This document shows positions 1-26,357 of a DNA stretch of 64,000 nucleotides, piece after piece. The position numbers and the translations under genes were made by a program. The DNA comes from Glandiceps talaboti. Its lineage: Eukaryota > Hemichordata > Enteropneusta > Spengelidae. Location: NCBI RefSeq assembly GCF_964340395.1, contig NC_135556.1, forward strand, positions 12,468,910 through 12,532,909. The letters are read 5' to 3'. The notes below the pieces were generated by a model. It made no database searches, was not told where the DNA came from, and was given only the letters and a program-made list of their open reading frames with translations. The first letter of the stretch is position 1. Each line of letters opens with the position of its first letter.

Positions 1-200
1 GTCTGTACTCAATTTTATAGTGTATGTTCTGCCATACACAAGGTCAAATCGAACAGCTTGGTGTGACGGAGCGGGTTTTTCACGCTTATCGAAGGCTTGC
101 TAACGCTACCACTTATTAGCTTTCGTAGGCAATCTATTCTAGAGTTTTATTAGGTGTTAAATATCAGAGTTTTTCGTGTACTTTCCTCGAGTTCGTCACA
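1..200 (+). repeat. 5' LTR, 3' portion only
   Basis: The sequence matches 7794-7993 at 199 of 200 positions. It ends in ...TCGTCACA, giving the usual CA terminus, and is followed directly by the primer-binding-like site. The LTR start, with U3 and the promoter, is outside the window. Confidence 0.93.
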
Positions 201-201
201 A

Positions 202-218
202 TGGTGGCAAGCGGTGCG
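202..218 (+). other. Candidate tRNA primer-binding site
   Basis: Two bases after the LTR the sequence reads TGGTGGCAAGCGGTGCG. It begins with TGG, the complement of a tRNA 3' CCA end, and its complement has the form of an acceptor stem plus T-arm. The priming tRNA was not identified. Confidence 0.6.
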
Positions 219-386
219 ATTTAAAATTGGGTCGGGTTCATAGCGTTGCGTTGGTACACTGTTCTATTGTTTGTATTTGCGACAAAGTTTCAAAGTCGTT
301 TTGTCGATCGATACTCCCGGCTATTGATCAAGTTGTTGCAGTTGTTGTTTGGTTATTTGGCATTGTACTGATTTTGAGACATTGTC

Positions 387-1733
387 ATGGAGAATTCTCT
401 AGACAGTGAGATTACTTTTCCAAGTGGAGAGCAAGGTGTTGATAACACTGTCTTAGTATCTGATACAACTCACAGTAAATCTGAGCAAGTTCACAGTGAA
501 CGGCAAGTTGGCGATTTTGTGGACATGCCTCACCTAATGTCGCCAGAAGGTATCGTCCAACAAGGAGTAAAGCATTTGTCTGGGACTATACCATTCTCCT
601 TAGGGGGTGTTTCAGGTGGTATGAATAGTGCGTTGAACACTACCACTGCGAGGGGTGGCAATATGTCAACTTCTGTTGCCCAGAGTAAAGGGTCTACTTC
701 AATGAAAAGTGTGGATGTAATGGATGGTCACTCTTTTGCTCAGCCTAACACAAATTCTACTCCAGCACATTTTCTTGGTTCTAGATTGTTACCCACAGGT
801 ATGAGTTTGGGGTATGAGGGAGGCAGTCTATCTGCAGGTAAATTAGATTTGCCATCATCAGGTATGTCTTACAAAACCAGTAGAACTCCCCCACTAAACT
901 GTTCGGGCTCTAAACAAACAACAGTAGCGAAAGCAGACAGTTATGATGGGAATAATGATTTTGTGAACTACAAACTCCATTTTGAAATCTGTGCGCGTGT
1001 AAATGGGTGGAATTCTGAGCAAAAATTTCACATTCTTTTGACCAAACTGAGAGGTAGAGCTCTTGAATTCGCTGCGCATTGCGGAAAGGAAGTAAACGAT
1101 TATGAGGAGTTGTGTGAATTGTTGATCAGACAGTTTTCAACTTGTGGACTAGAGGACGAATTTCGTCTTCAGGCTAAGACAGTTGTAAGGAAAAAAGATC
1201 AGTCCTTAAAAGATTTAGCACAGGAAATAAGACAGATTATAATAAAGGCATACCCTAGTGCTACAGGTGATTGTTTTGAACGACTTTGTATTGATCACCT
1301 CTTTCAGGCTGTCCAAGATGACGCGCTGCAGAGAAAAATAAATGAAGCAGGGCGAATGAAAGGTGCGACTTTGGACTCTGTCGTCCACGAAGGACAGTGT
1401 GAGGAAAGTTATCAGAAATTTCGTAGAACGAAGGGTCGTCCGTCTGTAGTCAGGTCAGGTGATATGTGCGATGAGGGTTCGTCTAAGGACACAAGTATGC
1501 AGGGTTTATTACTGCATGTATTAGACAGACTGGAAAAAGTAGAGATATCTCTTAAGTCTCGAAATTTCAGTAGTACAAGGGGGAGAGATTCTCCGAAGAA
1601 ATTAGAATGTTGGTCGTGTGGTCAGGAAGGGCATCGAAAACAAAATTGCCCACAACGTCAACAGGGTCAAACTAAGGTCAAGTCGTTAAACAACCAAGGA
1701 TTGCGGGATCCGGCCGTCCCACAATCCGCTTAG
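387..1733 (+). CDS. gag: Retrotransposon Gag polyprotein
   Basis: This 448-residue frame starts at the ATG at 387. The first ~180 residues are rich in Ser, Thr and Gly with no recognised domain. Residues ~185-320 resemble the retrotrans_gag capsid domain (a YKLHFEICARVNGW-like start, then an LRGRALEFA segment). Near the C-terminus is a CCHC zinc knuckle, C-X2-C-X4-H-X4-C, starting at nt 1608, the nucleic-acid-binding part of nucleocapsid. The frame ends at TAG 1731-1733. Pol overlaps its last 58 nt in the -1 frame, and a slippery heptamer with a downstream hairpin lies in the overlap, so Gag is probably the main product and Gag-Pol a minor frameshift product. Upstream in-frame ATGs were not needed for the domain content. 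Confidence 0.9.
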   Translation: MENSLDSEITFPSGEQGVDNTVLVSDTTHSKSEQVHSERQVGDFVDMPHLMSPEGIVQQGVKHLSGTIPFSLGGVSGGMNSALNTTTARGGNMSTSVAQSKGSTSMKSVDVMDGHSFAQPNTNSTPAHFLGSRLLPTGMSLGYEGGSLSAGKLDLPSSGMSYKTSRTPPLNCSGSKQTTVAKADSYDGNNDFVNYKLHFEICARVNGWNSEQKFHILLTKLRGRALEFAAHCGKEVNDYEELCELLIRQFSTCGLEDEFRLQAKTVVRKKDQSLKDLAQEIRQIIIKAYPSATGDCFERLCIDHLFQAVQDDALQRKINEAGRMKGATLDSVVHEGQCEESYQKFRRTKGRPSVVRSGDMCDEGSSKDTSMQGLLLHVLDRLEKVEISLKSRNFSSTRGRDSPKKLECWSCGQEGHRKQNCPQRQQGQTKVKSLNNQGLRDPAVPQSA

Positions 1734-4700
1734 GACAGTCAGCAAGTAAAATTGATGGCGAGGCTGGATTAGACCGAGCTGATGATGTAGCGACAACTGT
1801 TTCCCCATCTTTGTCTTCTAAATCTAATACTAATTTAATTTCAAAACAGACTATTGATCAAAGTAGTAACACTTCTTCTAATCTTACTTGTACTTCTGAC
1901 AATTCTTCTTTTTCTCAACTCAAGTCTGGTGAAGGTCATGGGGTCACAGGTCAGTGTCCTTTGGTCATTAGGGCGGGTACACCTCAAAGAAGTAACCAGG
2001 AATCAATTCGGATGATATTGGTTGATGTAAGCGTGCAAGATGTCACTCAGAAATGCTTAATTGACACCGGTTGTACAAACTCAATAATTTCTAAAGGATT
2101 TTTCGATCTCATCCCTGAAAATGAGCGCCCACAGTTGGTCGATTTTGGTAACTATCTTATCCAGGCAGATGGGTCGCACGTTGCATTATTGGGTAACGTA
2201 TTGGTGAAAGTTAAGATTGGTGACAAGGAGAGATTTGAATCTATCCTGGTAGCAGAGTCTTTAGATGGGTCAGCTGGTATAATAGGCATGGATTTGTTAC
2301 GCAAATTCGATTGCAAACTTAATTTGCAGGAGGGTACCGTTGCTATTGGCGACCAAGTATTGGAAACAATACATGATGACTTGAAACCTTTCTGCTGTCG
2401 GCTACAGGCTAATTGGGCACAGTCTATTCCAGCGGGGCATGAAGGTATACTCTTGGCTAGGATGCAAAGGAAGCCTAGAGTTGGTCAAGTGGGATACAAC
2501 TTGTATAGGGGTCATGTGATTGAAAGAGAAAATAGTCAGGAATCAGGTATTCTGTCCCGAGTGTCTGAGGTTACCACTATGGTAACTCCAGTTCATGTTG
2601 GTGAAACAGGTATGATGGGTGCTTACTGTCTCAGTCAAACGGGAAGTAACGTCCATGCAGTAAGGGTTATAAATCTAAGCAACCAAGATATAGAAGTCAG
2701 GAAAGGTCAATGTGTGGGTTTGCTGAAAATGGATAAAACTGCAAATTTTAGTATAGAATCTTTTCCGGTTTTGGACAGGCCAGTTGCTAACACAACCGCA
2801 ACATCAACATTTAAGGTGGCAGCTGCTAAACAGTGTGAGGGCATGCCTAACCATTTACATGATCTGTATGAGCGCAGTATAGTGAATCTTACTTCTGACA
2901 ATCAAAAGAGACGAGTGTTTGAGTTGTTGGTCAATAACTCGGATGTGTTCAGTAAAGACAGTATGGATATGGGAAAAACTGATATGATTAAACATCACAT
3001 ACCTACAACCTCTGAAGTTCCAATTAGGTCTCGTCCTTACAGGGCACCTCATTGGAAAAAGACTGAGATTGATAGGCAGATTCAGAGTTTTGTAGATAAG
3101 GGTTTGTTGGAGGAGTCAGATAGTGCATGGTCCAGTCCTTGTTTGTTAGTAAATAAGAAAGATGGCTCATATAGGGTTGTTTGTGACTATCGCAAACTTA
3201 ACGCCATTACACTGTGTAATGCACAGCCCATTCCAAGAATCCAAGATAATTTGGAAAGTTTGGGCGGTGCAAAACTATTCAGCTGTTTAGACCTTAATCA
3301 GGGGTTCTACCAAGTAGAATTGGACAAAGGTAGTAGAGAGAAGTCAGCTATTGTTACACCTTCGGGGAGGCTATTACAATGGACTTCAATGCCCATGGGT
3401 CTTTGTGGTAGTCCAGGCACTTTTGAAAAGCTAGTAGAGAAAGTCTTCCAGGGATTACAGTGGGAAATCTTGTTACTGTACATTGATGACATCATTGTCT
3501 TTGGCTCTACTTTTGAAGAAGAGGTAGAGAGACTAGAGGTGGTATTTGGTAGGTTGAGGAAGGCTGGTTTGAAGTTAAAGGCTAAGAAGTGTGTCCTCTT
3601 TGCTGTCAAGGTCGAATTCTTGGGTCATACCATTACTGAAAAGGGGGTTTCCACTGACCCAAAGAAAATAGATTCCATCAAGCATTGGCCAGTTCCACGC
3701 AATGTGTCAGAAGTGCGAAGTTTCTTTGGTTTAGCGTCATATTACCGACGGTTTATTCGTAATTTTGCAAGCATAGCTAAACCATTGAATGAACTGACAC
3801 GCAAACATGCGGTATTTGTATGGACACCTCAGTGTCAGGCTGCATTTGATGAATTGAAGGAGTTGCTAACAACAGCTCCTGTGCTTGCGTTTCCATCAGA
3901 AAAGGGACAATTCGTCCTAGACACAGATGCAAGTGGGACTGGGATAGGAGCAGTCCTATCACAAGAAATAGAGGGTGTGGAACATCCGATTGGCTATGCT
4001 AGTCGAGTGCTGAATAAAGCAGAAAGGAATTACTGCGTTACCCGTAGGGAGCTTTTGGCCTTGGTGAATTACGTGAAGTATTTCAAGCACTATCTTCTTG
4101 GTAGGAAGTTTACAATCAGAACTGATCATGCTTCCTTGGTCTGGTTGCTAGGGTTTAAAAATCCTGAGGGACAGTTGGCCAGATGGTTGGAGGTTTTGGG
4201 CCAGTTTACTTTTAAGGTGGTCCATAGAGCTGGTAATAAACACCAGAATGCTGATGCATTAAGTCGCATCCCGGTCATAAATTGCAAGCAATGTGGTATG
4301 GAACATCATGGGTCAAGTCAAGCGAGTAGCAAGGGGTCGGCATACTCTTGTGAGTCTAATAGTAAAGAGTCGGTCGTCCAGGTTCTGTCTTGTCATAGTA
4401 ATGATGATAATGCCTCAAAGGGTGGGGAAAAGGATAATCCAGAGGAAGTGTCTGTCTGGTGTCTTTCCAAGGGGGGACGCCCTCTATCAAGGAAAGGGAA
4501 GGTGCACAAGGTACCCCTAAGGCAGCAGGCTGTTGGTAAACAGCAGGATGCTGAGTTCAAGTTAGACAGTGATACAGTCATAAATCACGAACCTCTTTGG
4601 ACCAGAGAGGAATTGAGAAATTGTCAGTTAGATGATCTCCATATAGGGCTGATATTGAGGTTGGTTGAAGGAGGTCATGATAGACCCTCATGGGATGAAA

Positions 4701-6466
4701 TTTCTCATAAATCCCCAGCTTTAAAAACGTACTGGTCCCAGTTTAATCAGTTTCGTGTTCGTGATGGTATCCTGTATAAGTTGTGGGAGGCTGCAGATGG
4801 TAAGCTGGTTCGCTGGCAAATTGTATTACCCAGGGTTTATATTGGGCTTGTACTAAAGACATTCCATGAAAGCCGATTTGGCGGACATGGTGGTATGGGA
4901 CGTACACTTGCAAAGGTTCGACTCAAGTATTACTGGTATGGTATGTCGGTTGATGTGCGTGCCCATGTTCGTTCATGTGACACTTGTGCTAAGAATAAGT
5001 CAACTGGTGGGGTTAAACGTGCCCCAATGAAGACATATGTAGTTGGAGCTCCAATGGAGAGAATAGCAATTGATGTGGTTGGTCCGTTTCCAGAGTCTGA
5101 TAAGGGAAACAAGAAAATTTTGGTGGTTGGTGACTACTTCTCCAAATGGATGGAGGCATATGCTATTCCTAATGAGGAAGCAGTAACTGTTGCAAAGACT
5201 TTGTTAGATAACTTCCTTAGTCGGTTTGGCATGCCCTTGGAATGCCATAGTGATTTAGGGCGTAATTTTGTCTCTAACGTGTTCAAAGAAGTGTGTGAAC
5301 TATTGGGGGTTAGCAAAACCTATACAACTCCCAGGCATCCCCAAAGTGATGGACAAATAGAGAGATATAATCACACTCTAGTCCGGTACATTAGATCTTA
5401 CATGGACCCACACAAACATCAGTCCGACTGGGATGATAACTTAAGTCTTGCAACATTTGCTTATCGCAGTAGTGTCCATCCTTCTACTGGTGAAACACCC
5501 AACATGCTTATGTTTGGTAGGGAACTCTACTACCCCTTGGATATAGCAGTCACCTCCACTGATTCACAGGAAGTTGACCAATTCACTGACTATGTTACTG
5601 ACTTGAGAGAAAGACTAGAAGTAGCACATGAACATGCGCGCACACAACTGACTAATACTGCTAGGAGACAGAAAAAGCTCTATGACCGTTTTGCGACAAA
5701 GAAGAGTTATAGTGTAGGGGACTTTGTTTGGCTTAAGGACGAAAGGAGGAGAAAGGGTTATGCTCCTAAATTACAGCTAGCGTATGAAGGGCCATACTTG
5801 GTGGTCAGTAAGCTGTCTGACTTGGTATATAGGATACAGTATAGCGCTAAGAGTAAGCCAAAGATTGTCCACTATGAAAAACTGAAACAATATCAGGGAA
5901 AGGAACTGGAACATTGGTTGGACAAGGTTAAGATTCTGCCAGTGGACAAACGTGTCCAGGTGGGAACACCCACTGACTCTGATCACACAAAATCGGATCT
6001 GTATGACAAAATTAAGGTCACACCACCTTCACATGCACATAGCGCTGTTAACCAGAATGGTGTCACTGCAGAGGTGAAAGGTCAGTCAAATAAGTCCATT
6101 CCAATGGTGGTTTCTCCCCTTGATATTGCTCCAGTGGTTAGGAGTGACATTGTGAAAGGTTGCTCTGATATTGAGAATGACACAGAGATAAAAGATGATC
6201 TAAGTAAAGATCATGGCCTTGATATAGGTGGACCACTTGATAGTCTGAAAATTATAAAAGACACTGATACACAATCAGTAGAAAAGGTTTTGGAGGATGA
6301 AACAAAGGCAAATACAAAACAGTCAAAGCCACAAAGTGTTAGGTATCCGAGAAGAGTCCGGAAGCCAGTGAATTACTATGGTTTTAATAGACTGTCAAAG
6401 GCCGTTAGTCAAGTTTGGAAAGACTTGACTGCAAGCAGAACAGTTCCTGTTGTTCAGACAATCTAA
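1676..6466 (+). CDS. pol: Retrotransposon Pol polyprotein (PR-RT-RH-IN)
   Basis: The frame is open from just after TAA 1673-1675 to TAA 6464-6466, in the -1 frame relative to gag, and has no obvious own start. Domains in order: aspartic protease with Asp-Thr-Gly at nt 2063; reverse transcriptase with the Tyr-Ile-Asp-Asp catalytic box at nt 3479-3490; RNase H with Asp-Thr-Asp-Ala-Ser at nt 3920; integrase with an HHCC zinc finger (His from nt 4865, Cys at 4976 and 4985) and the catalytic triad Asp 5072, Asp 5252, Glu 5360, the classical DD35E spacing. A GPY/F-like module (EGPYLVV) lies near nt 5786. The last ~170 residues are polar without a recognised domain; no chromodomain was seen. All key catalytic residues are present and no stop interrupts the frame. 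Confidence 0.95.
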   Translation, partial: GQVVKQPRIAGSGRPTIRLGQSASKIDGEAGLDRADDVATTVSPSLSSKSNTNLISKQTIDQSSNTSSNLTCTSDNSSFSQLKSGEGHGVTGQCPLVIRAGTPQRSNQESIRMILVDVSVQDVTQKCLIDTGCTNSIISKGFFDLIPENERPQLVDFGNYLIQADGSHVALLGNVLVKVKIGDKERFESILVAESLDGSAGIIGMDLLRKFDCKLNLQEGTVAIGDQVLETIHDDLKPFCCRLQANWAQSIPAGHEGILLARMQRKPRVGQVGYNLYRGHVIERENSQESGILSRVSEVTTMVTPVHVGETGMMGAYCLSQTGSNVHAVRVINLSNQDIEVRKGQCVGLLKMDKTANFSIESFPVLDRPVANTTATSTFKVAAAKQCEGMPNHLHDLYERSIVNLTSDNQKRRVFELLVNNSDVFSKDSMDMGKTDMIKHHIPTTSEVPIRSRPYRAPHWKKTEIDRQIQSFVDKGLLEESDSAWSSPCLLVNKKDGSYRVVCDYRKLNAITLCNAQPIPRIQDNLESLGGAKLFSCLDLNQGFYQVELDKGSREKSAIVTPSGRLLQWTSMPMGLCGSPGTFEKLVEKVFQGLQWEILLLYIDDIIVFGSTFEEEVERLEVVFGRLRKAGLKLKAKKCVLFAVKVEFLGHTITEKGVSTDPKKIDSIKHWPVPRNVSEVRSFFGLASYYRRFIRNFASIAKPLNELTRKHAVFVWTPQCQAAFDELKELLTTAPVLAFPSEKGQFVLDTDASGTGIGAVLSQEIEGVEHPIGYASRVLNKAERNYCVTRRELLALVNYVKYFKHYLLGRKFTIRTDHASLVWLLGFKNPEGQLARWLEVLGQFTFKVVHRAGNKHQNADALSRIPVINCKQCGMEHHGSSQASSKGSAYSCESNSKESVVQVLSCHSNDDNASKGGEKDNPEEVSVWCLSKGGRPLSRKGKVHKVPLRQQAVGKQQDAEFKLDSDTVINHEPLWTREELRNCQLDDLHIGLILRLVEGGHDRPSWDEISHKSPALKTYWSQFNQFRVRDGILYKLWEAADGKLVRWQIVLPRVYIGLVLKTFHESRFGGHGGMGRTLAKVRLKYYWYGMSVDVRAHVRSCDTCAKNKSTGGVKRAPMKTYVVGAPMERIAIDVVGPFPESDKGNKKILVVGDYFSKWMEAYAIPNEEAVTVAKTLLDNFLSRFGMPLECHSDLGRNFVSNVFKEVCELLGVSKTYTTPRHPQSDGQIERYNHTLVRYIRSYMDPHKHQSDWDDNLSLATFAYRSSVHPSTGETPNMLMFGRELYYPLDIAVTSTDSQEVDQFTDYVTDLRERLEVAHEHARTQLTNTARRQKKLYDRFATKKSYSVGDFVWLKDERRRKGYAPKLQLAYEGPYLVVSKLSDLVYRIQYSAKSKPKIVHYEKLKQYQGKELEHWLDKVKILPVDKRVQVGTPTDSDHTKSDLYDKIKVTPPSHAHSAVNQNGVTAEVKGQSNKSIPMVVSPLDIAPVVRSDIVKGCSDIENDTEIKDDLSKDHGLDIGGPLDSLKIIKDTDTQSVEKVLEDETKANTKQSKPQSVRYPRRVRKPVNYYGFNRLSKAVSQVWKDLTASRTVPVVQTI
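1685..1727 (+). promoter_or_regulatory. Programmed -1 ribosomal frameshift signal (gag-pol)
   Basis: The heptamer G TTA AAC at 1685-1691 is in the phase needed for -1 slippage from the gag frame (codons TTA at 1686, AAC at 1689). After a 6-nt spacer there is a hairpin with arms 1698-1708 and 1717-1727, 10 of 11 positions paired, around an 8-nt loop. GUUAAAC is a known slippery heptamer (arterivirus ORF1a/1b). The pol frame is open from 1676 and has no ATG near its start, as expected for frameshift expression. Seen: heptamer, spacing, hairpin. Inferred: function. Confidence 0.75.
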
Positions 6467-7793
6467 GCTACAAGAACATCTTGGCACGTAGCCAGAGAGA
6501 ATGGAGTTTTCTCTCTTCAGGGTTTGACATCCCTGCGTAGGTGAGTCACAGAGAGTGTAACAAAGCAAGGTAGTTACACTTGGTGAACAGAAAAAGTTCA
6601 TGGTTGTCACTTGTTTCCATATAGGATGGGTACATAGTGATGTTAAGTCACAGATATGACAGAATTGGGTCATAGTGACTGGTTGATGAGCAATCATCGT
6701 TTATGATTTTCACTTCTCGACGATCAACACTGACTGACTGACTGACTGAAAAAAAAGGTATAAAATGGAAAGAAAAGTCCTTATTTAGACAACTCATTTT
6801 CGTATTGATTCTATTTTTGTGAACAGACTGATTATGAAGATATTTCATTACTAGTTAGTTCATCAGTTGATTTAACCCATCGCTGCGGGTTGGCATTGTC
6901 AGCTGAAGCGTGGTGTGGTTGTTTTGTCACTATGGCAAATTGAATTGAATTGGTCCGTATGTGATGATTTCATTTCAGAGTACACTGGACATGTAAGGTA
7001 TTTGCGTGGTAATAGCAAATCATTTTCTATCATGGGTGTTGTGATAGATGGAGACCATGTACTTGTGTCACTTTATTTGTACTATATTGGAATCTTGTTA
7101 TTGCATATTACTGTATAGGCGACCATGACAACTGAACTACAAGCTTTAGTCTTTAAATTCGTATGTGGTATCCACAATGAACAATTTTTGTAGCGTTATC
7201 TACAGGACAGATTCTTGGGTTTCATTTGACCAAGACAGAGGGGCTCGTTGCCCTGAATAACCCTTTTGGTTATGTCAATACAAGCGTAGATGTACCTTAT
7301 CGACCTTTTGTGCATGAGGGCATGCACAGGTCTGGTCGGGGGAATTGTTGCGGAAAGCTTGCGGGTGTCACGCCCACGGGTGCCTGTATTTGGCTCGTCT
7401 CAGTACCTTACTGGAGAAAGTCGGATTTTTCCCTGTATTTCAGGTCTAGATATCCCGTGTTTAGTCGAAGCACACTTTTCATATGCCAGTCAGTTGCTGA
7501 GGGGCGGAGTCTTGGTCACATGGTCAGGTAGCTATAGCAACACTTTTCTCCCATGCTCACTCTCGCTCTTGCTGGACACCGTGTAGTCAACATCGTGTCA
7601 AATACGCTCTTGACATAATCTCTTGGTTTACCGTCATTTTCACTTCTTTTCTGTTAAAACCTACTTCTTCCTTTAGGGAAATGTTTTCTTGTATGCCTCT
7701 GTGAGGTTGGGTCGCTGGTTTTCACGAGTTGGTCGTGATATTTCAGGTTCTTGGGTTGAACCGTGGTCTAGAGACGCTGACATTGGCGAATGT
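6467..7793 (+). other. pol 3' flank and 5' part of the 3' LTR, boundary unresolved
   Basis: This stretch holds the unmatched part of the 3' LTR (its 5' LTR counterpart is outside the window) and possibly a short untranslated spacer with the polypurine tract. A TATAAAAT at 6759-6766 is a plausible U3 promoter element, which would put the LTR start before it and make the LTR longer than about 1.2 kb. TGTAAC at 6556 is one possible LTR start, but no clear polypurine tract precedes it. Small open frames here look incidental. Confidence 0.5.
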
Positions 7794-7993
7794 GTCTGTA
7801 CTCAATTTTATAGTGTATGTTCTGCCATACACAAGGTCAAATCGAACAGCTTGGTGTGACGGAGCGGGTTTTTCACGCTTATCGAAGGCTTGCTAACGCT
7901 ACCACTTATTAGCTTTCGTAGGCAATCTATTCTAGAGTTTTATTAGGTGTTAAATATCAGAGTTTTTCGTGTACTTTCCACGAGTTCGTCACA
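7794..7993 (+). repeat. 3' LTR, demonstrated portion
   Basis: It matches the first 200 bases of the window with a single substitution at 7980 and ends in ...TCGTCACA. Host DNA begins at 7994 with GTACT, the expected position of a target-site duplication that cannot be verified because the other side is missing. Confidence 0.93.
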
Positions 7994-9543
7994 GTACTTA
8001 TATTTCGTTGCCCTGCGATATTGTCTGCTTCAAGTGTGGGCCGGCTCAACCATATAGTGAGACAACCACTAAACCACTATACATCTTTCGTGTTACTCTG
8101 CTTTTACAGTTTACGATCATTATAATCACTAGCCTTTCACCAGGTAATAATTCATAAACCATTGTGCTTTGGAATGTATAATAGAGAGAAGAATGGGTTC
8201 TAACAAAGTTTTAAAATGATTATGTGAAATACAGCTAAAATGATGTTGGATTGATGTTTCACTTATTATGTAATATGACATTTAATACACACCCTCGAAA
8301 TAATTACATATTAGGTACTGTGCACAGTGGGGCTGTAGAAGTAGTCAAGTTGAAATGTTGATTATCAGTTAGAAAATAAGCATCTGCAGCCATTAAAATA
8401 ATCTGTTTTTACTGCACTGTGAAAGAATAACAATGCTTATCAGTGTTCAAAGTGATTGGGCAAATGATCCTGCTGTGTTTATTATGTCTCTATTATTGTT
8501 AGTCAGAGTTGAAATATTTCTAACTCTGTGTCAAAAATGTAATGTCCCATGAGGGAAACACCAAACCAACATCATTTTAGCTATAAACTAGACAAAACGC
8601 TTCTCCACTGTGCTGGTAATTTAGTCGTCTGTGATACCATATACTCACGGCACATACCTTATGTACAGTCCATTCCGAAATCGCAAGCAGTATGTATATA
8701 TAATATTTTAATCTTAACCGATAAGTGTTTTGTGGAACAGATGCTGTACTTCTGAAGGACACGACATCGGCAGCGCCCGTAAGCCGTTCTACCGAGATTA
8801 TATCGTACACTCGATATTCTAAAACATACTTAAACATTATCGTATACGAAGAATGATAGCCATATTTCAATGCATTCAGAGAACACTTAGGCTGCATAGG
8901 AGAGAAATGGGAGACATAACACGAGTAGAGAGACGGGAGAAAACTAGAAAGCTAAGAGTGCACTTGGCAGATTGAAAAGTTCCTTACTGATTGTCTGCAT
9001 GGTATAAGCTGGAGATTTAAAAGACGAAGGAATACCATTACTGGGACATATGGTTGAGTTGACCGTTCAGTCGGTTGAAAGGATTTCAATTTGTGTTGAT
9101 CGTACTACTAGGAATATACACGGATGAATGAACGAATCAAACAAATCTACGGATGAATAATCACAGAGAAATCTAGCCCTAATTTGACCGACACAAAATG
9201 TTCCTTTAAAGTCCCATTTCCTTGCGTAATTAGCCGAGAAAGTCAAAGGGTGGGCGAGGACTACTTTGTTCTTACAGTAATACTGGTTAACTGAACATGC
9301 ATTCTTATTCTGAACAATTGACCTCTTCAACTTCTAAAATAAGTGGCTTGAAAACGCAGATATTGGAGAGAAACGTACAGATGCAATTTCGACAAAGATG
9401 GAAGATAAAAAGAATACTCATAATCCTAAACAATAATTGAACTAAACACAACAAACAATTTACTTCCATCCAGAATATTTTCAAAACTATTACACATTAC
9501 ACTCCTTTTATAAATTCTTGATAAATTTACGTTATTGTTTCAG
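7994..9543 (+). other. Probable intron of the left GABA-B-like gene; no exon recognised
   Basis: No counterpart was found here of the exon that precedes 9544 in the paralog (53722-53859, starting Cys-Asp-Pro-Gly). A splice-like mini segment, TTTTACAG at 8109-8116 followed by GTAATA about 30 bases later, encodes nothing recognisable. The stretch ends in a good acceptor (tattgtttcag, AG at 9542-9543). Confidence 0.5.
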
Positions 9544-25841
<16,298 letters not shown>

Positions 25842-26037
25842 AGATCTCGTCACGTGACTCGTCACATGACTCGATTACCTGTATTTCATATTCATTAGAC
25901 TTGTAGAACTGTAGAGATTTACATATAGGAACGACAATCATTAGGATTAAGATCACGTCACATGAGAAATGGCAATACAGTGTTACGTGTAAAAGACATC
26001 TCCCAGCACTTCCATGCATCAATGTGTCAATGTATGT

Positions 26038-26209
26038 GTTGAACATACATGCATACATAGATACATACATAGATACATACATACATACATACATACATAC
26101 ATAGGTACATAGATACATACATATATACATAGATACATAGATACATAGATACATACATACACACACACGTACGTACGTACGTACATACATACATACATAC
26201 ATACATACA

Positions 26210-26242
<33 letters not shown>

Positions 26243-26280
26243 GTATGTATGATATAACTTAAATAGCATTGATGTATGAA

Positions 26281-26353
<73 letters not shown>
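26038..26353. repeat. (CATA)n-(CGTA)n-(CATA)n followed by (AT)n(GT)n
   Basis: Imperfect (ACAT)n spans about 26040-26235, with an inner (CGTA)n near 26167-26184, then (AT)n at about 26283-26321 and (GT)n to 26353. Confidence 0.95.

Positions 26354-26357
<4 letters not shown>

Larger units (their letters stand above)
1..7993 (+). mobile_element. Ty3/gypsy LTR retrotransposon, nearly complete
   Basis: Positions 1-200 recur at 7794-7993 with one difference (t at 187, a at 7980), so they are the 3' parts of the two LTRs. Between them lie a primer-binding-like site, a gag frame and a pol frame in the order protease, reverse transcriptase, RNase H, integrase, which is the Ty3/gypsy (Metaviridae-type) order. 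No envelope-like frame follows pol. Both frames are open throughout and the LTRs are about 99.5% identical, so the insertion looks recent and may still be active. The 5' end lies left of the window, so the upstream target-site duplication cannot be seen. By position the element probably lies in an intron of the GABA-B receptor-like gene that follows. Confidence 0.95.

Noticed and set aside
176-409. Small plus-strand frame before gag
   Set aside because: It starts inside the LTR, spans the primer-binding site and overlaps the gag start in another frame; no domain.
7226-7586. Two overlapping ~100-codon frames
   Set aside because: They lie inside the 3' LTR and overlap in different frames without recognisable similarity. 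An envelope gene was considered and nothing supports it.
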